Of a stretch of 64,000 nt of DNA, positions 46,601 through 57,402 are shown piece by piece. Each line of letters starts with the position of its first letter. Position 1 is the stretch's first letter. The notes beneath the pieces are model-generated. The model made no database searches. It worked only from the letters and a program-made list of their open reading frames with translations, and was not told the DNA's origin. Position numbers and translations under genes: made by a program. Source of the DNA: Hawksworthiomyces lignivorus (taxonomy: Eukaryota > Ascomycota > Sordariomycetes > Ophiostomatales > Ophiostomataceae); assembly GCA_002917075.1 (NCBI GenBank), contig NTMA01000015.1, positions 496,001 through 560,000 of the forward strand. The letters run 5' to 3'.

Positions 46601-49600
46601 CTAATAGGATAGGCGGCACCCACAAGAAGCAAGATGCAGACAAGAGCAGCGAGGGGAGACGAAGCGTCCTGCGTGACGGAAAAATACCAGAGAGGCTGAA
46701 GATGAAGGGCTGTTGGCCAACACGAGATCGCAGATGCAACCAACAGAAGTCGGGTAAGTGGAAGAATAGGAAACAAAAGAAGAAAAAAAAAAGAAACGAA
46801 GCATCATATGTTTGCTTCCCTTTGTTGCCTGCTAGCCCAAAGCAGGGCGGTTCTTTTTTTTTTTTTTTTCGTAAAAGTAAGGTGATTGTAGCTACGGGAG
46901 GGAGAGTGCGGTAGGGAGAGTTGAGGGAGAGAGGCAAGAAGGGAGCCAAGCAGGACAACCGCAATCTGTGCGCAAGTACCTCGCAGAGGTGTCCTGCAGC
47001 AACAGCTATTCACAAGAGCTGTCCTCCTTTGGCATGAAGCCGTCTCTCTCTCATTGGAGACTCCGTTTTCTCTCTGCTGATGCAACAGCACCAGACACTT
47101 TAGGCAGGTCAAGGCAAAGGCTCCGTTATCAGAATCGCAGACGGGCGGTGACAGCGACAGCGTGCCCCATTTAGCGCGCTGCTTTTCCCCAGTAAAACAT
47201 TGACAATATTACGGACTTCGCAGCGAGCAGCCAAAAAAGGCCCCTAGCATTTCGGAGCAGGCTCCCAAAGAGACAGAGATGTAACGCTGTCGCTCAAAGC
47301 ACCTTTTTCTCTACACAAGTACGCTACAGCAAGAGGCGCCTCGTCAAGACCAAAAATCAGCATTTGTGCGGCGCGAAGAGCACAAGCTTCCTCGTACAGA
47401 CACAGAAGGCACTGCGTGGTAGGGTGTTGCGTTTTGCTAATTGTGCAGTGGACGTGCCCCAAGGCCAGGGCATCGTTGTCGTCCCAACTTCTGGCTGCAA
47501 AATTTGAAAGTGCGCAGGTAGGACAGAAACCCGAGGCCACGGGCGAAAGTCCAAAGTGGGGAAGCCGTGACGTGAATATGGAGTAATACAATAAAAATGA
47601 TCCTCCTTCCAGCATGGGGGAGAGGGGGGGTGACTTGTGGTTGTGGACGGCGATAACGAGAGTCGAAAGTACACAGTCGTACTCGCAGTCCACCGGATGA
47701 AGGTACAGTAGTAGCTCCAGAATACGCAGGTTGGTCAACCATGCGTTGAGCGGTCATGGTTGCGTTCCCGCCAGGAAATAACGTGGTGGGTGGGGAGACC
47801 GAGTCCTGGACGGGACGAGTACGAAGAGTACGATATTCGTACCTCCTTGCGCGAGTCGAAGCTAGCACAGACAAAAGGGAGCAAGGAGCACATACTAAAC
47901 CAGCCAGCCAGGAAAGCCACGCGAAGAGCGGGACCTGTTTGCGTGTCGCTGTGTGTCTGAGAGAGGAGAGCAGTGTGTGACAGGCCCATGCCATCTTCGC
48001 TTGTCGGTCCCTCCTGGAGGTGGAGAAAAAGGACTGGCGAGACATTTGCATGAAAGTAACTATTATACGCTACTGGTAGGGAAAAAGCACCTACCACAAC
48101 CTTACCCCTCCTGCTGAAAGAGGGGAAGAAGAGAACTGGCCTCCTGGCCCTCACTGAGCATACCTCCATAGCACCTCCATTCTCTCTTTCGATTCGCGGG
48201 ATATCCGTCGGGTTGACGCTCGGGAGACACTGGATCGGACGGAAGCATCAACCCTTTTTCCTTCTTTTGGCATTTATTTATAACCTTATGGGGAGACCAG
48301 CAGACAGGAAGCCAGTCAGAGGCAATGTGAGATCAGATACATAAAACCGAGAAAGCGCCGCAAGACGACCTCCAAAGAGAGGCCTATTTACCTCATCGGT
48401 AGAGCCAGCTCGCACCCATTTGCCGCCTGGGTAGAAAAAATGCAGAAAAGAGGGGTGGTCAAGTCATCATCTTGGGGGCACAAGCTTTCCTTGTAGAATA
48501 ATTCCAAGAAGGATCTGCTGCTGGTGTTGGAACGGTGGCCAACTTAAAACAAAAGGCATAATTCGATAGCGATGAGTGGGTGCCTCGATCTCTCCAGAGA
48601 GAAGACCACACGTTCTCGCTCCTGCCGGAGATGTGTAGGTTACAAAATGTATCTTACGACTTTTCCGCCCAAGAGGCGACACCATGCTTTCCTCCAACGT
48701 CGCCCTAGCGTGAACAAAGACCACTAAGCATATCCAAGCATGCCCAAGCACCCGCTTTGAGCATGCACAGAGGCTATCTACGTAGAGGCAAACTCGAACT
48801 GTGCTGGTTGAGTTTATACTGTATAAGAGAATGATGAGAAATGGGAAGGCGGGACCCTAATCAAGAATGTCGCATAAGAGTACAGGAAATGATGCGGACC
48901 TTGATAGGGTAAGTCCGTCGTCTGGGGTCTCGCCTTCGGAGACATTAAGAACACCCCGAGAGAGATAAAAACAGATAGGCTTATGCTTCGCGCAGTAAAG
49001 AGAGTAGCATAGCAAAAGAATCCCTCGACTTCCATTAGTGTTCATAAAACGCGAGGTGACGCAATCTATACCTCCATCACGGATTTCGGGTTTGGACCTA
49101 GTTCAGTTTGTTTAGTCGTGGTCACGACAAATCGTTGTATTACTAAAACTAGGTACCCGGATATGTAGGACAAGACGTCGTAGACCGAGAATGCCGTGAT
49201 TATCAAAGGCAAGCGGAAGGAACGGAGTCTTCCGTTGGCATGGATGGAGGGAGAGAACGCCATTATATAAGATTTTTGCTATCAATATTCCTGTGTTTCG
49301 TTTGGACTAGGAGCGTGAATAGTGAAAAAGAGAAGAGTGGACCGGGGCTGCTTAAAAATAGTAAGAAAGAAAGACCTGAAAATAAATATGTCAAATAATA
49401 ATGAAAAAATTTAAAAATAAAAAAAATAAAATAAAACGAAGGGTCGGAAAGAGAAACGACATGAAAACTGTATCAGAAGAGCCGAAATTATCCGAGGCCT
49501 CAGAGAAAGAGCACAGTTCATTTAATGAATATCAACGTTATACAGATACGGCAGATCGACAAACAAACGTTACTCTCAGCACACAAAACTACGACCGATG

Positions 49601-49621
49601 CTCATACCTCCTTTCCGATAT
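43663..49621. other. 6-kb gene-free stretch between creB and the phosphate carrier
   Basis: No coding gene could be supported. The first 1.9 kb is purine-rich on the plus strand (pyrimidine-rich in the sense of creB), with a TG repeat near 43,960-44,005, fitting a long creB promoter and leader. CT microsatellites occur near 45,645-45,685 and a homopolymer near 46,855-46,870. A diverged TACTCCGTA motif pair is at 46,276-46,296. The last part (49,340-49,440) is strongly AT-rich. A lineage-specific gene or a non-coding RNA may be hidden. Confidence 0.5.
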
Positions 49622-51011
49622 CTACGCCTTCGCCTTCTCCGGGGGCGGCGGGCCGCCAGTAGTCGGCAGACCCATGAAGATCTTGAAGTAGTCCTGCGCA
49701 ATGTGTTAGCAACAGCAGCAATAAAACGACAACATCGATAAGAAGCAGCGGCTCCCACAACAGCCCAAAAAGGACAAAAAAAAGAGGGAACAAGAGAAAA
49801 ACCAGAAAAGAAAGAAAAGGATCAAACGTACGTAGATCATCCACTGCAGGCCGGTCAGGGTGCCGATCATGACGATACGGACGGGCAGGCCGTTCCAGAG
49901 GCCCTTGAAGCCGATATCGCCGTAGATGCGGGAGACGACGGCGCCAAAGGCCTCGCCGGGCTTGCGGTAGGCGTTGAGCTTGCTGACCATGACGTCGGCC
50001 GGGTGGGAGACGATGGCGCACAGGATGCCGGCGAGGTAGCCGCCGGTGAAGGAGACGCCGGTCTGGGCCAGCTTGCTGTAGTCGGACTTCTGGCCGGGCA
50101 GACGGGCGTAGATCATCTCGACAATGGTCTCGAAGGAGGCGAACTTCATCATGGTGTAGGGGATCTGGCGGCCCCACAGCGGGTAGAGGCCCTTGTAGAG
50201 GCCGCCCCAGCCCTCGGCGGCGGTGATCTTGCTGATGCCGTCAAAGGCGCCCTTGTACGGCGAGTTGAGGCTGCCCTGCATGCGCACCTTGACGGCCTCA
50301 AAAGGGCACAGCGCAAGGTCGGCGAGGAACTCGGCCGAGGCCGAGGCGGCCAGGTAGACGCTGGTCTTGTAGTGGTAGGCGTTCTCGGGCCCGACGGCGT
50401 CCGAGTACGTCTTCTTGAAGTACTCGTACCAGCCGTACTTGAAGGCGCCCTGGGCCGAGTAGCCGAAGAAGGTGGGGCCCCAGCCCGTGAAGATGCCGCG
50501 GAGGCCGTCGGCCTTGTAGATCAGGCGCCATCCCTGGATGTTGCTCTTGTACAGGGAGGAGTCGACCTGGCGGCGCGTCTTGACAAAGTCGAGCGGCGTG
50601 ACGGCGGTGTGCGTGAGACCCTGGCGACGGGATCCAGTCGCAAATCAGCACGGATAGTCCAGCATAGAGAGAGAAAGAGAAAAAGAGAGAGAGCGAATAG
50701 AGAGAATATAGGGGAAGAAGAACAGAGAAAGGAAATGATAGCAGGGGAATGAGGAGAGGGAGGGCGCTTACACAAGCCAGCATGCCGCCAAAGGTGCAGG
50801 CGGCGTAGTACTTGCCAGAGTAAAGCTCGATCGGGCCAGCGGCGCCGACCTTGGCGAGGGCAGCATCGTCGACGACCGAGTAGGCCACGCAGAGCTCGGG
50901 GCGGATCTCGGGGCGCTGCCGGGGCGGGGAAGACGCAGACGGGGACGTCAGATGGTGACCGTTAAAGGTCTTGTGGAGAGCGTCCTGCCGCGGAAAGAAG
51001 AAGGACGCCAT
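49622..51011 (-). CDS. Mitochondrial phosphate carrier (SLC25 family)
   Basis: Three minus-strand exons, 51011-50772, 50620-49832 and 49693-49622; 366 residues. Three mitochondrial-carrier repeats are present, with signature segments PLDFVKTRRQ, PFEAVKVRMQ and PADVMVSKLN. The stretch TPLDFVKTRRQVDSSLYKSN, GWGPTFFGYSAQGAFKYG and the C-terminal LQWMIYDYFKIFMGLPTTGG mark it as a phosphate carrier of the Pic2/Mir1 group, importing phosphate (and, for Pic2, copper) into the matrix across the inner membrane. The N-terminal 70 residues before the first repeat look like the extension common in fungal Pic2-like proteins. Introns of 151 and 138 nt are canonical; the last exon of 72 nt adds the C-terminal 23 residues. 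It diverges from the CBS-domain gene. Confidence 0.94.
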
Positions 51012-52780
51012 GGCCGACTGCTGGACAGCTAGATGCTCGATTCGATTCGATGCTGATGCTCTGTTTCTTTGACCGGTTCGGCTGTATGCTCCGTCAATGA
51101 CAAGAGCAGATGGTCTGCAAAAGGTGTAGAGTTAGTCTCTGCGGGCGTTCGGTAGATCCGGCAAGTCAATTGAGAGGAAGCAGCAAAGGACGCTATCGTC
51201 TCGATCTTCTGGTCATCCAATGCTTAACGTACGACTCACCATTGAATAGATATCGATGAGATATAGATGGACAACACCGAGAAACAATACTTGACGTTGC
51301 AAAGAGAGGGAAAAAAGAAAATAATGCGGAAAGGAGATAAAGTTTGATAAGCCCGGAAGAGCTGTTTTTCGTTGGCGAATCCGTGCAGCCGAAATGGAAA
51401 AGGGCTGTTGTGGCCGAAAAGGAGGGGGATTGGAGCGTTCCTTTGTCAGAGATACTGTGGCAGATACAAAGCACATTCAATTCAGCCAGGTAGCATCTTG
51501 GGCGGCTGTAGATGGTGGTGGTGGTGGTGGTGGTGGTGTAGTTTCGTGTGCTGGATGACTGGTCGCCATGTCTCTGATGATGTCAGACGGGCACATCGAC
51601 ACCCGACTGGACAGAGCAATTGCTGCGGTGAGTTTCTGTCTCTGTTAAGCTGCGGGGCAGCTCTTTTGCAGCTGTAAATTTTTTTTAGAGAAACTTTATT
51701 GCATATCACGATGTGTTTTTTTTACGGTTCGCGATTTTCTTTCTCGATGCCAGCAATGAACGTCTCTGTCTCCGAGATTTCCAGACGTCTCACACCTTAC
51801 TTACACTTTTTTACCGACAGAGCACGCGAGCAGTACTTTCTACGGAGAGAATTATTCTAGCTTAATGAATCAATCCATGGCATATTGTGTGTTTCAGATG
51901 CGAGAGTTTTTGTATCGATCTGGTGTACATATGCGATGGGCTCAAGACACCTGATTCACTTCTTTCCTTGATGCGAGGACATCGGACGAGAGGCTTTCCC
52001 TTTCAAGAAGCCTTATCGCGGAGAATAGGGCATATCGCAGTATCGCTTGATAGTCTTGTTCGATAACAAGGCGGCCCCGCTTGCCGACGTCACCGGTTCT
52101 CCACTGCATCGTCTGTTGAAGAAGTCCTGCTGAGGATTTTTGCTGCTTGCGGGATGTCCCACTTCCAAGTCCACAGCTGGGCGGCAGACGCCAGACGCCA
52201 GACACGGCCTGATAGGGCGGGTTCCTGGCTGGAAAAGAGAAAGAGAGAAAAAGAAAGTCAGAAGCAAAATTTGAATGAGCGTTGAGGGAATGGTCTCAAG
52301 AAAGATGGCTGGACCTGGGTCGCCCCCAATTGGGCGTCAATTGAGCATCAATTCGCGTGTATATGGCGTGCTGAATGCAGCAAAGCAGAAGCAGAACGAC
52401 TGACGAACTGGCCGCATTCACAGACGGACAATGAGACACTGTCTCACTTTGTATTAGGAGAGAGAAACTGAGGAAGAAAAGAAGCATCATTGTGCGTAGG
52501 CATGTGATTGGTCTAGGCCGAGTCACACTGTGTATCCCCCACATCTCGTAGTGCGGGCGTACCTTTATGACAGTACAAGGTGGGCAGGTAAAATTTGCTA
52601 GCAGCATCAGTCAGAAAAAAAAAAGGGACGGTGACTGAGGCGCCAGGAACCTACCCACGACAAACATACGACTGTGCACAGTATTGGCTTCACAGACCTG
52701 CGACAGACACAACAGTCCGAGTCAGTATTCCGCTTCTTTTGTAGCGCTCTTTTCATCCTCCTTTCAGAAAGCACACAACC
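51012..52780. other. Divergent promoter region, phosphate carrier and CBS gene
   Basis: Purine-rich on the plus strand near the carrier (51,280-51,350). A TGG microsatellite is at 51,513-51,538. No other gene was supported. Confidence 0.6.
51513..51538. repeat. (TGG)n microsatellite
   Basis: About eight to nine TGG units on the plus strand. A second TGG run lies at 58169-58187. Confidence 0.92.
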
Positions 52781-53412
52781 ATGGCCGACGTTGCTGCATC
52801 AGCCGGCGCCAGTGCTGGCGCCGCCGCCGCCGCCGCCGCTGGTGAGGCCTATGTTTCCAAGTGGTCCGACCGGTACAGAGGGGTACGTTCTCTTTTCATT
52901 CTTGCCGCATTTCCTCTGCTGCTGCTCCCTGCGTGCCCTGCCTAACGCATGCTTTCTCTCTCTGTCTCTCTCGCCAGGCCACCGTCGAAGACCTCGACCC
53001 CCCCGCCGCCCTATCCCTAACGCCCGCCGACACCGTGGGCGACGCCCTATCGGCCGCCTTTGAGCGCGACTTTACGCACCTGACGGTGGTCGACGGCGCC
53101 ACGCGCGCGCTGCTGGGCTACGTCTCGATGCCGCAGCTGCAGCGGCTGCTGGCCAGCGGGTCGGTGCAGCCGGACGACGCCCTGGGCTCGGGCGCCGCGC
53201 TGACGCGCTTCGGCTTCAAGCGGCAGGGCCGCGCGTTCCGCGTCATCACTATGCAGACGCCGCTGGAGCAGCTGGAGGCCTTCTTCGCCGGCGCCATGAC
53301 CCGCGGCGAGCCGCAGCAGTTTGCCGTAATCACCGACGAGCGGCGGCGGTTCGTGCTCGGTGTGGCCACCGCGCAGGACCTGGAGGAGTTTGTGAAGCGG
53401 CGACCAGCTTGA
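52781..53412 (+). CDS. Small CBS-domain protein
   Basis: Exons 52781-52882 and 52978-53412 give 178 residues. After an Ala-rich start with a run of seven Ala (GCC repeat) and the segment YVSKWSDRYRG, the rest is a pair of CBS motifs: the first about residues 38-95 (from the segment SLTPADTVGDAL to GYVSMPQLQRLL), the second about 115-178 (FRVITMQTPLEQL to VLGVATAQDLEEF). CBS pairs (Bateman modules) bind adenosyl ligands such as AMP, ATP or S-adenosylmethionine and regulate enzymes or channels. Here there is no catalytic partner domain, so it is a stand-alone module; the ligand and target are unknown. The 95-nt intron has canonical ends and restores frame. Confidence 0.88.
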
Positions 53413-53923
53413 AAGAGGGGCGGGGCGGCGTGAGGAAAATAAGAGAAATAGAGAGCTCGTGAGGAGGGGCCTTGGAAGGCGACTTTCTTCAACAGCATAA
53501 CGGCGTTATTGGGATGCGTGTCTTTTTAAAAGGGAAGCGGCAGGAAAACACAAGAAACAGACGTGATATGAGATTCAACATTGATACAAGGAAGAAGACA
53601 TCCCTTCTACTGCATTCGAGGCATTTTTCAATGCTGCATTTTATTTTTCATTGCTCTCTCCTTTGTTTTGCAATTCGGTATGAATTGGCCAACGCCTACG
53701 CTACGGTATAAAGCGTGCAGAAGGTCTCCTATGCTAAGCTACGAAAAATAAATAAAAATAAAAAGCCGAGTCTCCCTGGCCGTGACAGACAACAGGGAGA
53801 AATAAAAAACAGCTCCTCTGGCTCTTTCCTCTCCCCTCGTGCAACTCTGTACTATTGCGTTACCTCACATCTACATCATATCCGTTTCCTCCCCTCCTCC
53901 TCCCTTCAACCTTTCCCCTCGCT
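53413..53923. other. Convergent 3' region, CBS gene and lipocalin-like gene
   Basis: Short AT-rich stretch between converging genes; nothing else seen. Confidence 0.65.
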
Positions 53924-54666
53924 CTAGTAGTTCAGGGCGGCGTCGTCGTTCTCGAGCTCGCCGACGTAGTCGTAGACCAGCTGCACGGCCACGCGCTGCT
54001 GGCTGCTGCCCTCGCCCTTGGTGACCACGACGTTGCGGACGTACCGGCGGGTGCCGTCCTTGGCGGTCTGGAAGCCCCAGACCTGGGTGGCGATCCAGCC
54101 GCCATTGGCGTCCTGGTTGACGACGTGGCTGACGAGGTAGTCGTCGCCCTCGGGCAGGCCCGTGATCAGGTACTTGTCGCCAAAGGCCTCGACGATGGCC
54201 GCGGGCGCGCCCGGCCCGCGGAACCATAGCGTGCGGCCGACGACGCGGCCGAACAGCCAGTCGCTGTGCTCGCGGCGGCGGTCGTCGATGCAGCGCTTCT
54301 CCGTGGTGCCCTTGATGCCGCCCGTGATCACCTGGTCGACGTTGATGTGCGTCACCTTCTCCGCCTTCTTGTCGTCCTCGATCGGGTCCAGCGACGGCTC
54401 CGACGGCGGCGCCTCGAACTGGCTGATGTGCAGCGTCACCGTGGCCGCGTTGATGCCCTTGCGCACCAAGAAGCCCACGCCCTGCAGGGCCAGCACGGGC
54501 TCAAAGTTGTCGGAGAGCGTCTTGTTCTGTAGAGAGCGGTCAGCAGAGGCGCTCACAAGTGCCCAGGAGCAGTTCTGGGGGAGGGTGGATCCGCAGAGCG
54601 GAGGAGACCTACCATCCGCCATTGTCCCGAGAGGTTGTGGATCGTCTTGTTTTCCGGAGCCGCCAT
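53924..54666 (-). CDS. Lipocalin-like (calycin-type) fungal protein
   Basis: Two minus-strand exons, 54666-54613 and 54526-53924, give 218 residues. The 86-nt intron is canonical and joins LSGQWRM to NKTLSDNFEP, so the start resembles the lipocalin GxW motif on the first strand. The body alternates short beta-like stretches, including ALQGVGFLVRKGI, VTLHISQFE, VDQVITGGIKGTTE, a WIATQVWGFQ segment and RYVRNVVVTKG, which fits an eight-strand barrel. I recall widespread, uncharacterised fungal homologues with this pattern, but no function. There is no signal peptide, so a cytosolic small-molecule binder is the most natural guess. A continuous frame extending upstream to 54817 exists, but it would replace the conserved-looking start with unlike sequence. 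Confidence 0.8.
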
Positions 54667-56048
54667 TTTGAGCAGAGAGTGACGTTGGGCGGCAAGTATA
54701 AATGAAGTCGGTGAGCGTAGTACTGAAAGTGTAAATTGGTGGGGTGGACGACACGGATAGGTCGGCGAGGCGCGAGAGATGCGGGCAGAAAGAACACCAG
54801 AAAAAAGAGGGTATCAATAGGGAGGAGACAGCAAAAAGAGAGTGAAAAGGAAGAAAGAATAGGCAGGAGACGCCACAAACGCTTCAGACTATCGAAAAGA
54901 GAGACGATGCACGCAGCATTTAATACAGAATTTGCAAAAAAAAAACTAAAATAAAATAAAATAAAACTGGGAAATCCGGGGGCTGAGGGCTGCTGGAATC
55001 AGTAGCTAGCTAGCGTTGTAATAATACGCAGCAGTACGACTACGAGTACGTATGTAGCATCAGAGACTGTGACGGCGCTGCTGCCGAGGGGACAATGAAG
55101 CATTTTTCGATGCATGTGGTTGTGGGTCACGTACGTTAAGCGTACGACAAACAGTAGAGAACAGCTTTCACATGCTGCTCGCCAGGGGGGACGAAAAACC
55201 CGCGAGCTTGGGGGGGCTCATTCTTGCGCCGAGATGGAGGGGTGAGCTATGGCGATCAGCAACCTTGTAAGTCCAGCTACCCCTCTTTTCCCGCTAACAG
55301 GCCGCTGCTTTATTGCTGTTTGCGGGCAATGGTGCGCTGTTGGTCGGCTTCACGTACTGTAAGATGAAAAACGAGCGAGCGATTGATTGAAAACCAAGGG
55401 GGCGCCACAAGGGTGTGAAGATGTGATATGAGTTGGGAACATACATTGAATATGTGTAAGATAATAGGTCCAAACCCCGGTCGGGGGGAGGACGGCGAAG
55501 TGACGAACAACAATACGATTATAGAATTTTTAAGAATGCCCATGTATAAAATAGAAAAGAACCAGATAAAATGAAAATGGAAAAAAGAAGACATCAATCG
55601 AACCGGATATCCTAATGGTACACCGCCCCGGCATGCAACCGCAAACAAACCAAACCAGATGGCAAGGCAATCGTAAGAAAAGATAGAGAGAGAAACAGAG
55701 AAGCCTGATCGTGTGCATTATGGCGGTCATGGGAGAGTGCGGAAATATAGAGAGAGGTAGAGAGAGTGTGTGTGCGAGGTGGTTGACAGAAAAAAGTGTC
55801 CCTGAGTGAGCGAGCGACTCAGCGAGTAAGCGCGAGAGAGAGAGGGAATATAAAAAAAAAAGAAAAAGGGAGAAACATTTCAACGCTGATGGAAGAGTGC
55901 CGAAAAAAAAAGGACGGCACGGGACACAAGAGTCGCAGGCGCTCCTGCCACTCCGGACGGAGCAGAGGCGAGGCAAAGCAGAGTGAGATTCGTGAGGGGA
56001 GGCGGAAGTGCGGAGAAGAAGGAGAAGGGGGGGGGGGGGGGGGGGGGG
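54667..56048. other. Intergenic, lipocalin-like gene to SDR gene
   Basis: Purine-rich on the plus strand near 54,770-54,910 (leader side of the lipocalin-like gene), an AAATA repeat near 54,946-54,966, mixed sequence, then purine-rich again ending in a G22 run that touches the SDR stop codon. No gene supported. Confidence 0.6.
56027..56048. repeat. Poly(G) run of 22 abutting a stop codon
   Basis: On the plus strand 22 G run directly into the complement of the SDR stop codon at 56049-56051, so the transcript would carry C22 immediately after UAA. The exact count is uncertain, as homopolymers are error-prone. Confidence 0.85.
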
Positions 56049-57402
56049 TTATGGCCACCAGTTCATGCGCTTGTAGCTCTCGATGACGTCGGCGATCAGC
56101 TCGGCGGTGATGGCGGGCTTGGTGTACTCGAAGCCGAGGACGCGCTCGAGGCGGCTGCCGTCCATGCTGAGGTCGGTGTCCTTGAGCAGCTCCTTCTCCA
56201 TGAAGGGGGTGAGGGGCCCCGGGCGGGTGATGCCGGCGTCGGCCAGCAGGTCGGCCCAGGGCCCCAGCAGCTCGTCGTTGATGTCCTCGACGACGCTGTC
56301 GAGGTTGAGCCGCGCAAAGGTGCTGATCAGCTGGCCCTGGAAGCCCGTCTGGATGCCAAACGTCTCCGCCACGATGCCCGCCATCGTGCCCTGCGTCGTC
56401 TGGCCCTTGTCCACCACGTTGAACACAGGCACCGCCGTGCCCTGCGCCTTGGCGTCCCACTTGGCCCGCGCGCCCACCTTGTCGTCGTACCACGCCGCCA
56501 CCGCCCACAGCGCCCGCGTCACGTCGTCGATGTGCACCGTATTGGTGCGCAGGTCCTTGGTCCACAGCCACTTCATCTCCTCGTCCAGCACCTTGTACAC
56601 GCGCGCCATGCACAGCGCCGTGGCCACCCACTGCGAAGCGTAGGGCCCGTACACGTGGGCCAGGCGGACGATGATGAGGTTGAGCCTGGAAGAAGGGGGG
56701 GGAAAAAGGAGGGAGGCCCGTTAGCAAGTAGTGAACAACAGAGATAGGACACCAAAAAAAAAAAAAAAAAAAAATTCACCTACCCCTCGATCTTGGCCAG
56801 CTCCTCTTCGGCCTGCAGCTTGAACACGGCGATGCGGCTCCAGGGCTTGAGCTTGTCGGTCTCCTCGCTGGCCTTGGAGTTGGGGTTGTAGACCATGCCC
56901 GTGCTCAGCTCGACAAAGGCCTTGACCCCGCGCTTGGCCGCCTCGCGGCCCACGGCCAGCGACAGGGCCAGCGACCGCAGCCGGTACACCTCGTCGTCCT
57001 GCGAGTAGCGCGTCTCGCCGCCGCAGTTGAAGACGTAGTCCCACTGCTTGCCGTCGGCCCGGTCGAATATCCGCGCCAGGGATTCTGGAAATCCGTCAGC
57101 TTACGTCTGGTCATCACAGGGGTGTCCCGGCCCTTGGCAACTAAACCATAAAAAAAAAAGGATAAGAACAGAAGAAAAAAAAAAAAAAAAGAGCACTCAC
57201 GCTCTCTGCTGGCGTCAGCCTGCATGAAATTGCTGCCGGAGCAGGGCTCCTCGAACTCGGGCGCCAGCCACGCCAGCTGCGGCAGCACCTTGTCGACCAG
57301 GCGCATCTCGGAGGCGAGCTTGTTCTCGTGGATGTAGCGGGCCAGGAAGCGGCCGATGTAGCCGAGGCCACCGATGATGAGGACGGACGGCTTCTCCGCC
57401 AT
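56049..57402 (-). CDS. Atypical extended SDR, NAD(P)-binding epimerase/dehydratase-like
   Basis: Three minus-strand exons, 57402-57201, 57084-56784 and 56685-56049, give 379 residues. The nucleotide-binding motif GGLGYIGR (from residue 11) opens a Rossmann fold; NCGGETRYS and VELSTGMVYNPNSK follow. At the place of the SDR Tyr-xxx-Lys pair, by alignment with a PWSR...KLQAEEEL segment, the sequence reads IAVFK (residues 152-156), so the Lys is kept but the Tyr is Ile. Substrate-side sequence includes LNLIIVRLAHVYGPY and VHIDDVTRALWAVA. The family resembles 3-beta-HSD/epimerase-like fungal proteins of unknown substrate. Without the Tyr it may bind a nucleotide without ordinary dehydrogenase chemistry. 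Both introns (116 and 98 nt) contain long A runs on the plus strand (57175-57190 and 56754-56774). Confidence 0.85.

Noticed and set aside
47244..48169. Overlapping minus-strand frames of 140-204 residues in the 6-kb gap
   Set aside because: Three frames overlap with similar length and none shows a family motif or consistent codon bias, which suggests chance open frames.
50003..50752. Plus-strand open frame of 249 residues
   Set aside because: Antisense of the phosphate-carrier exons; runs across an intron and has low-complexity composition.
50916..50959. Possible 44-nt intron in the phosphate-carrier first exon
   Set aside because: GT and AG ends exist, but 44 nt is very short and removal would shift the frame and destroy the following conserved-looking RPELCVAYSVVDD segment.
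54527..54817. Read-through frame extending the lipocalin-like gene upstream
   Set aside because: It crosses a canonical intron and replaces the GxW-like start with low-complexity sequence.
55819..56747. Long open frames on both strands over the SDR gene
   Set aside because: Shadow frames of the third SDR exon; they continue into poly(G) and purine-rich non-coding DNA and match no family.
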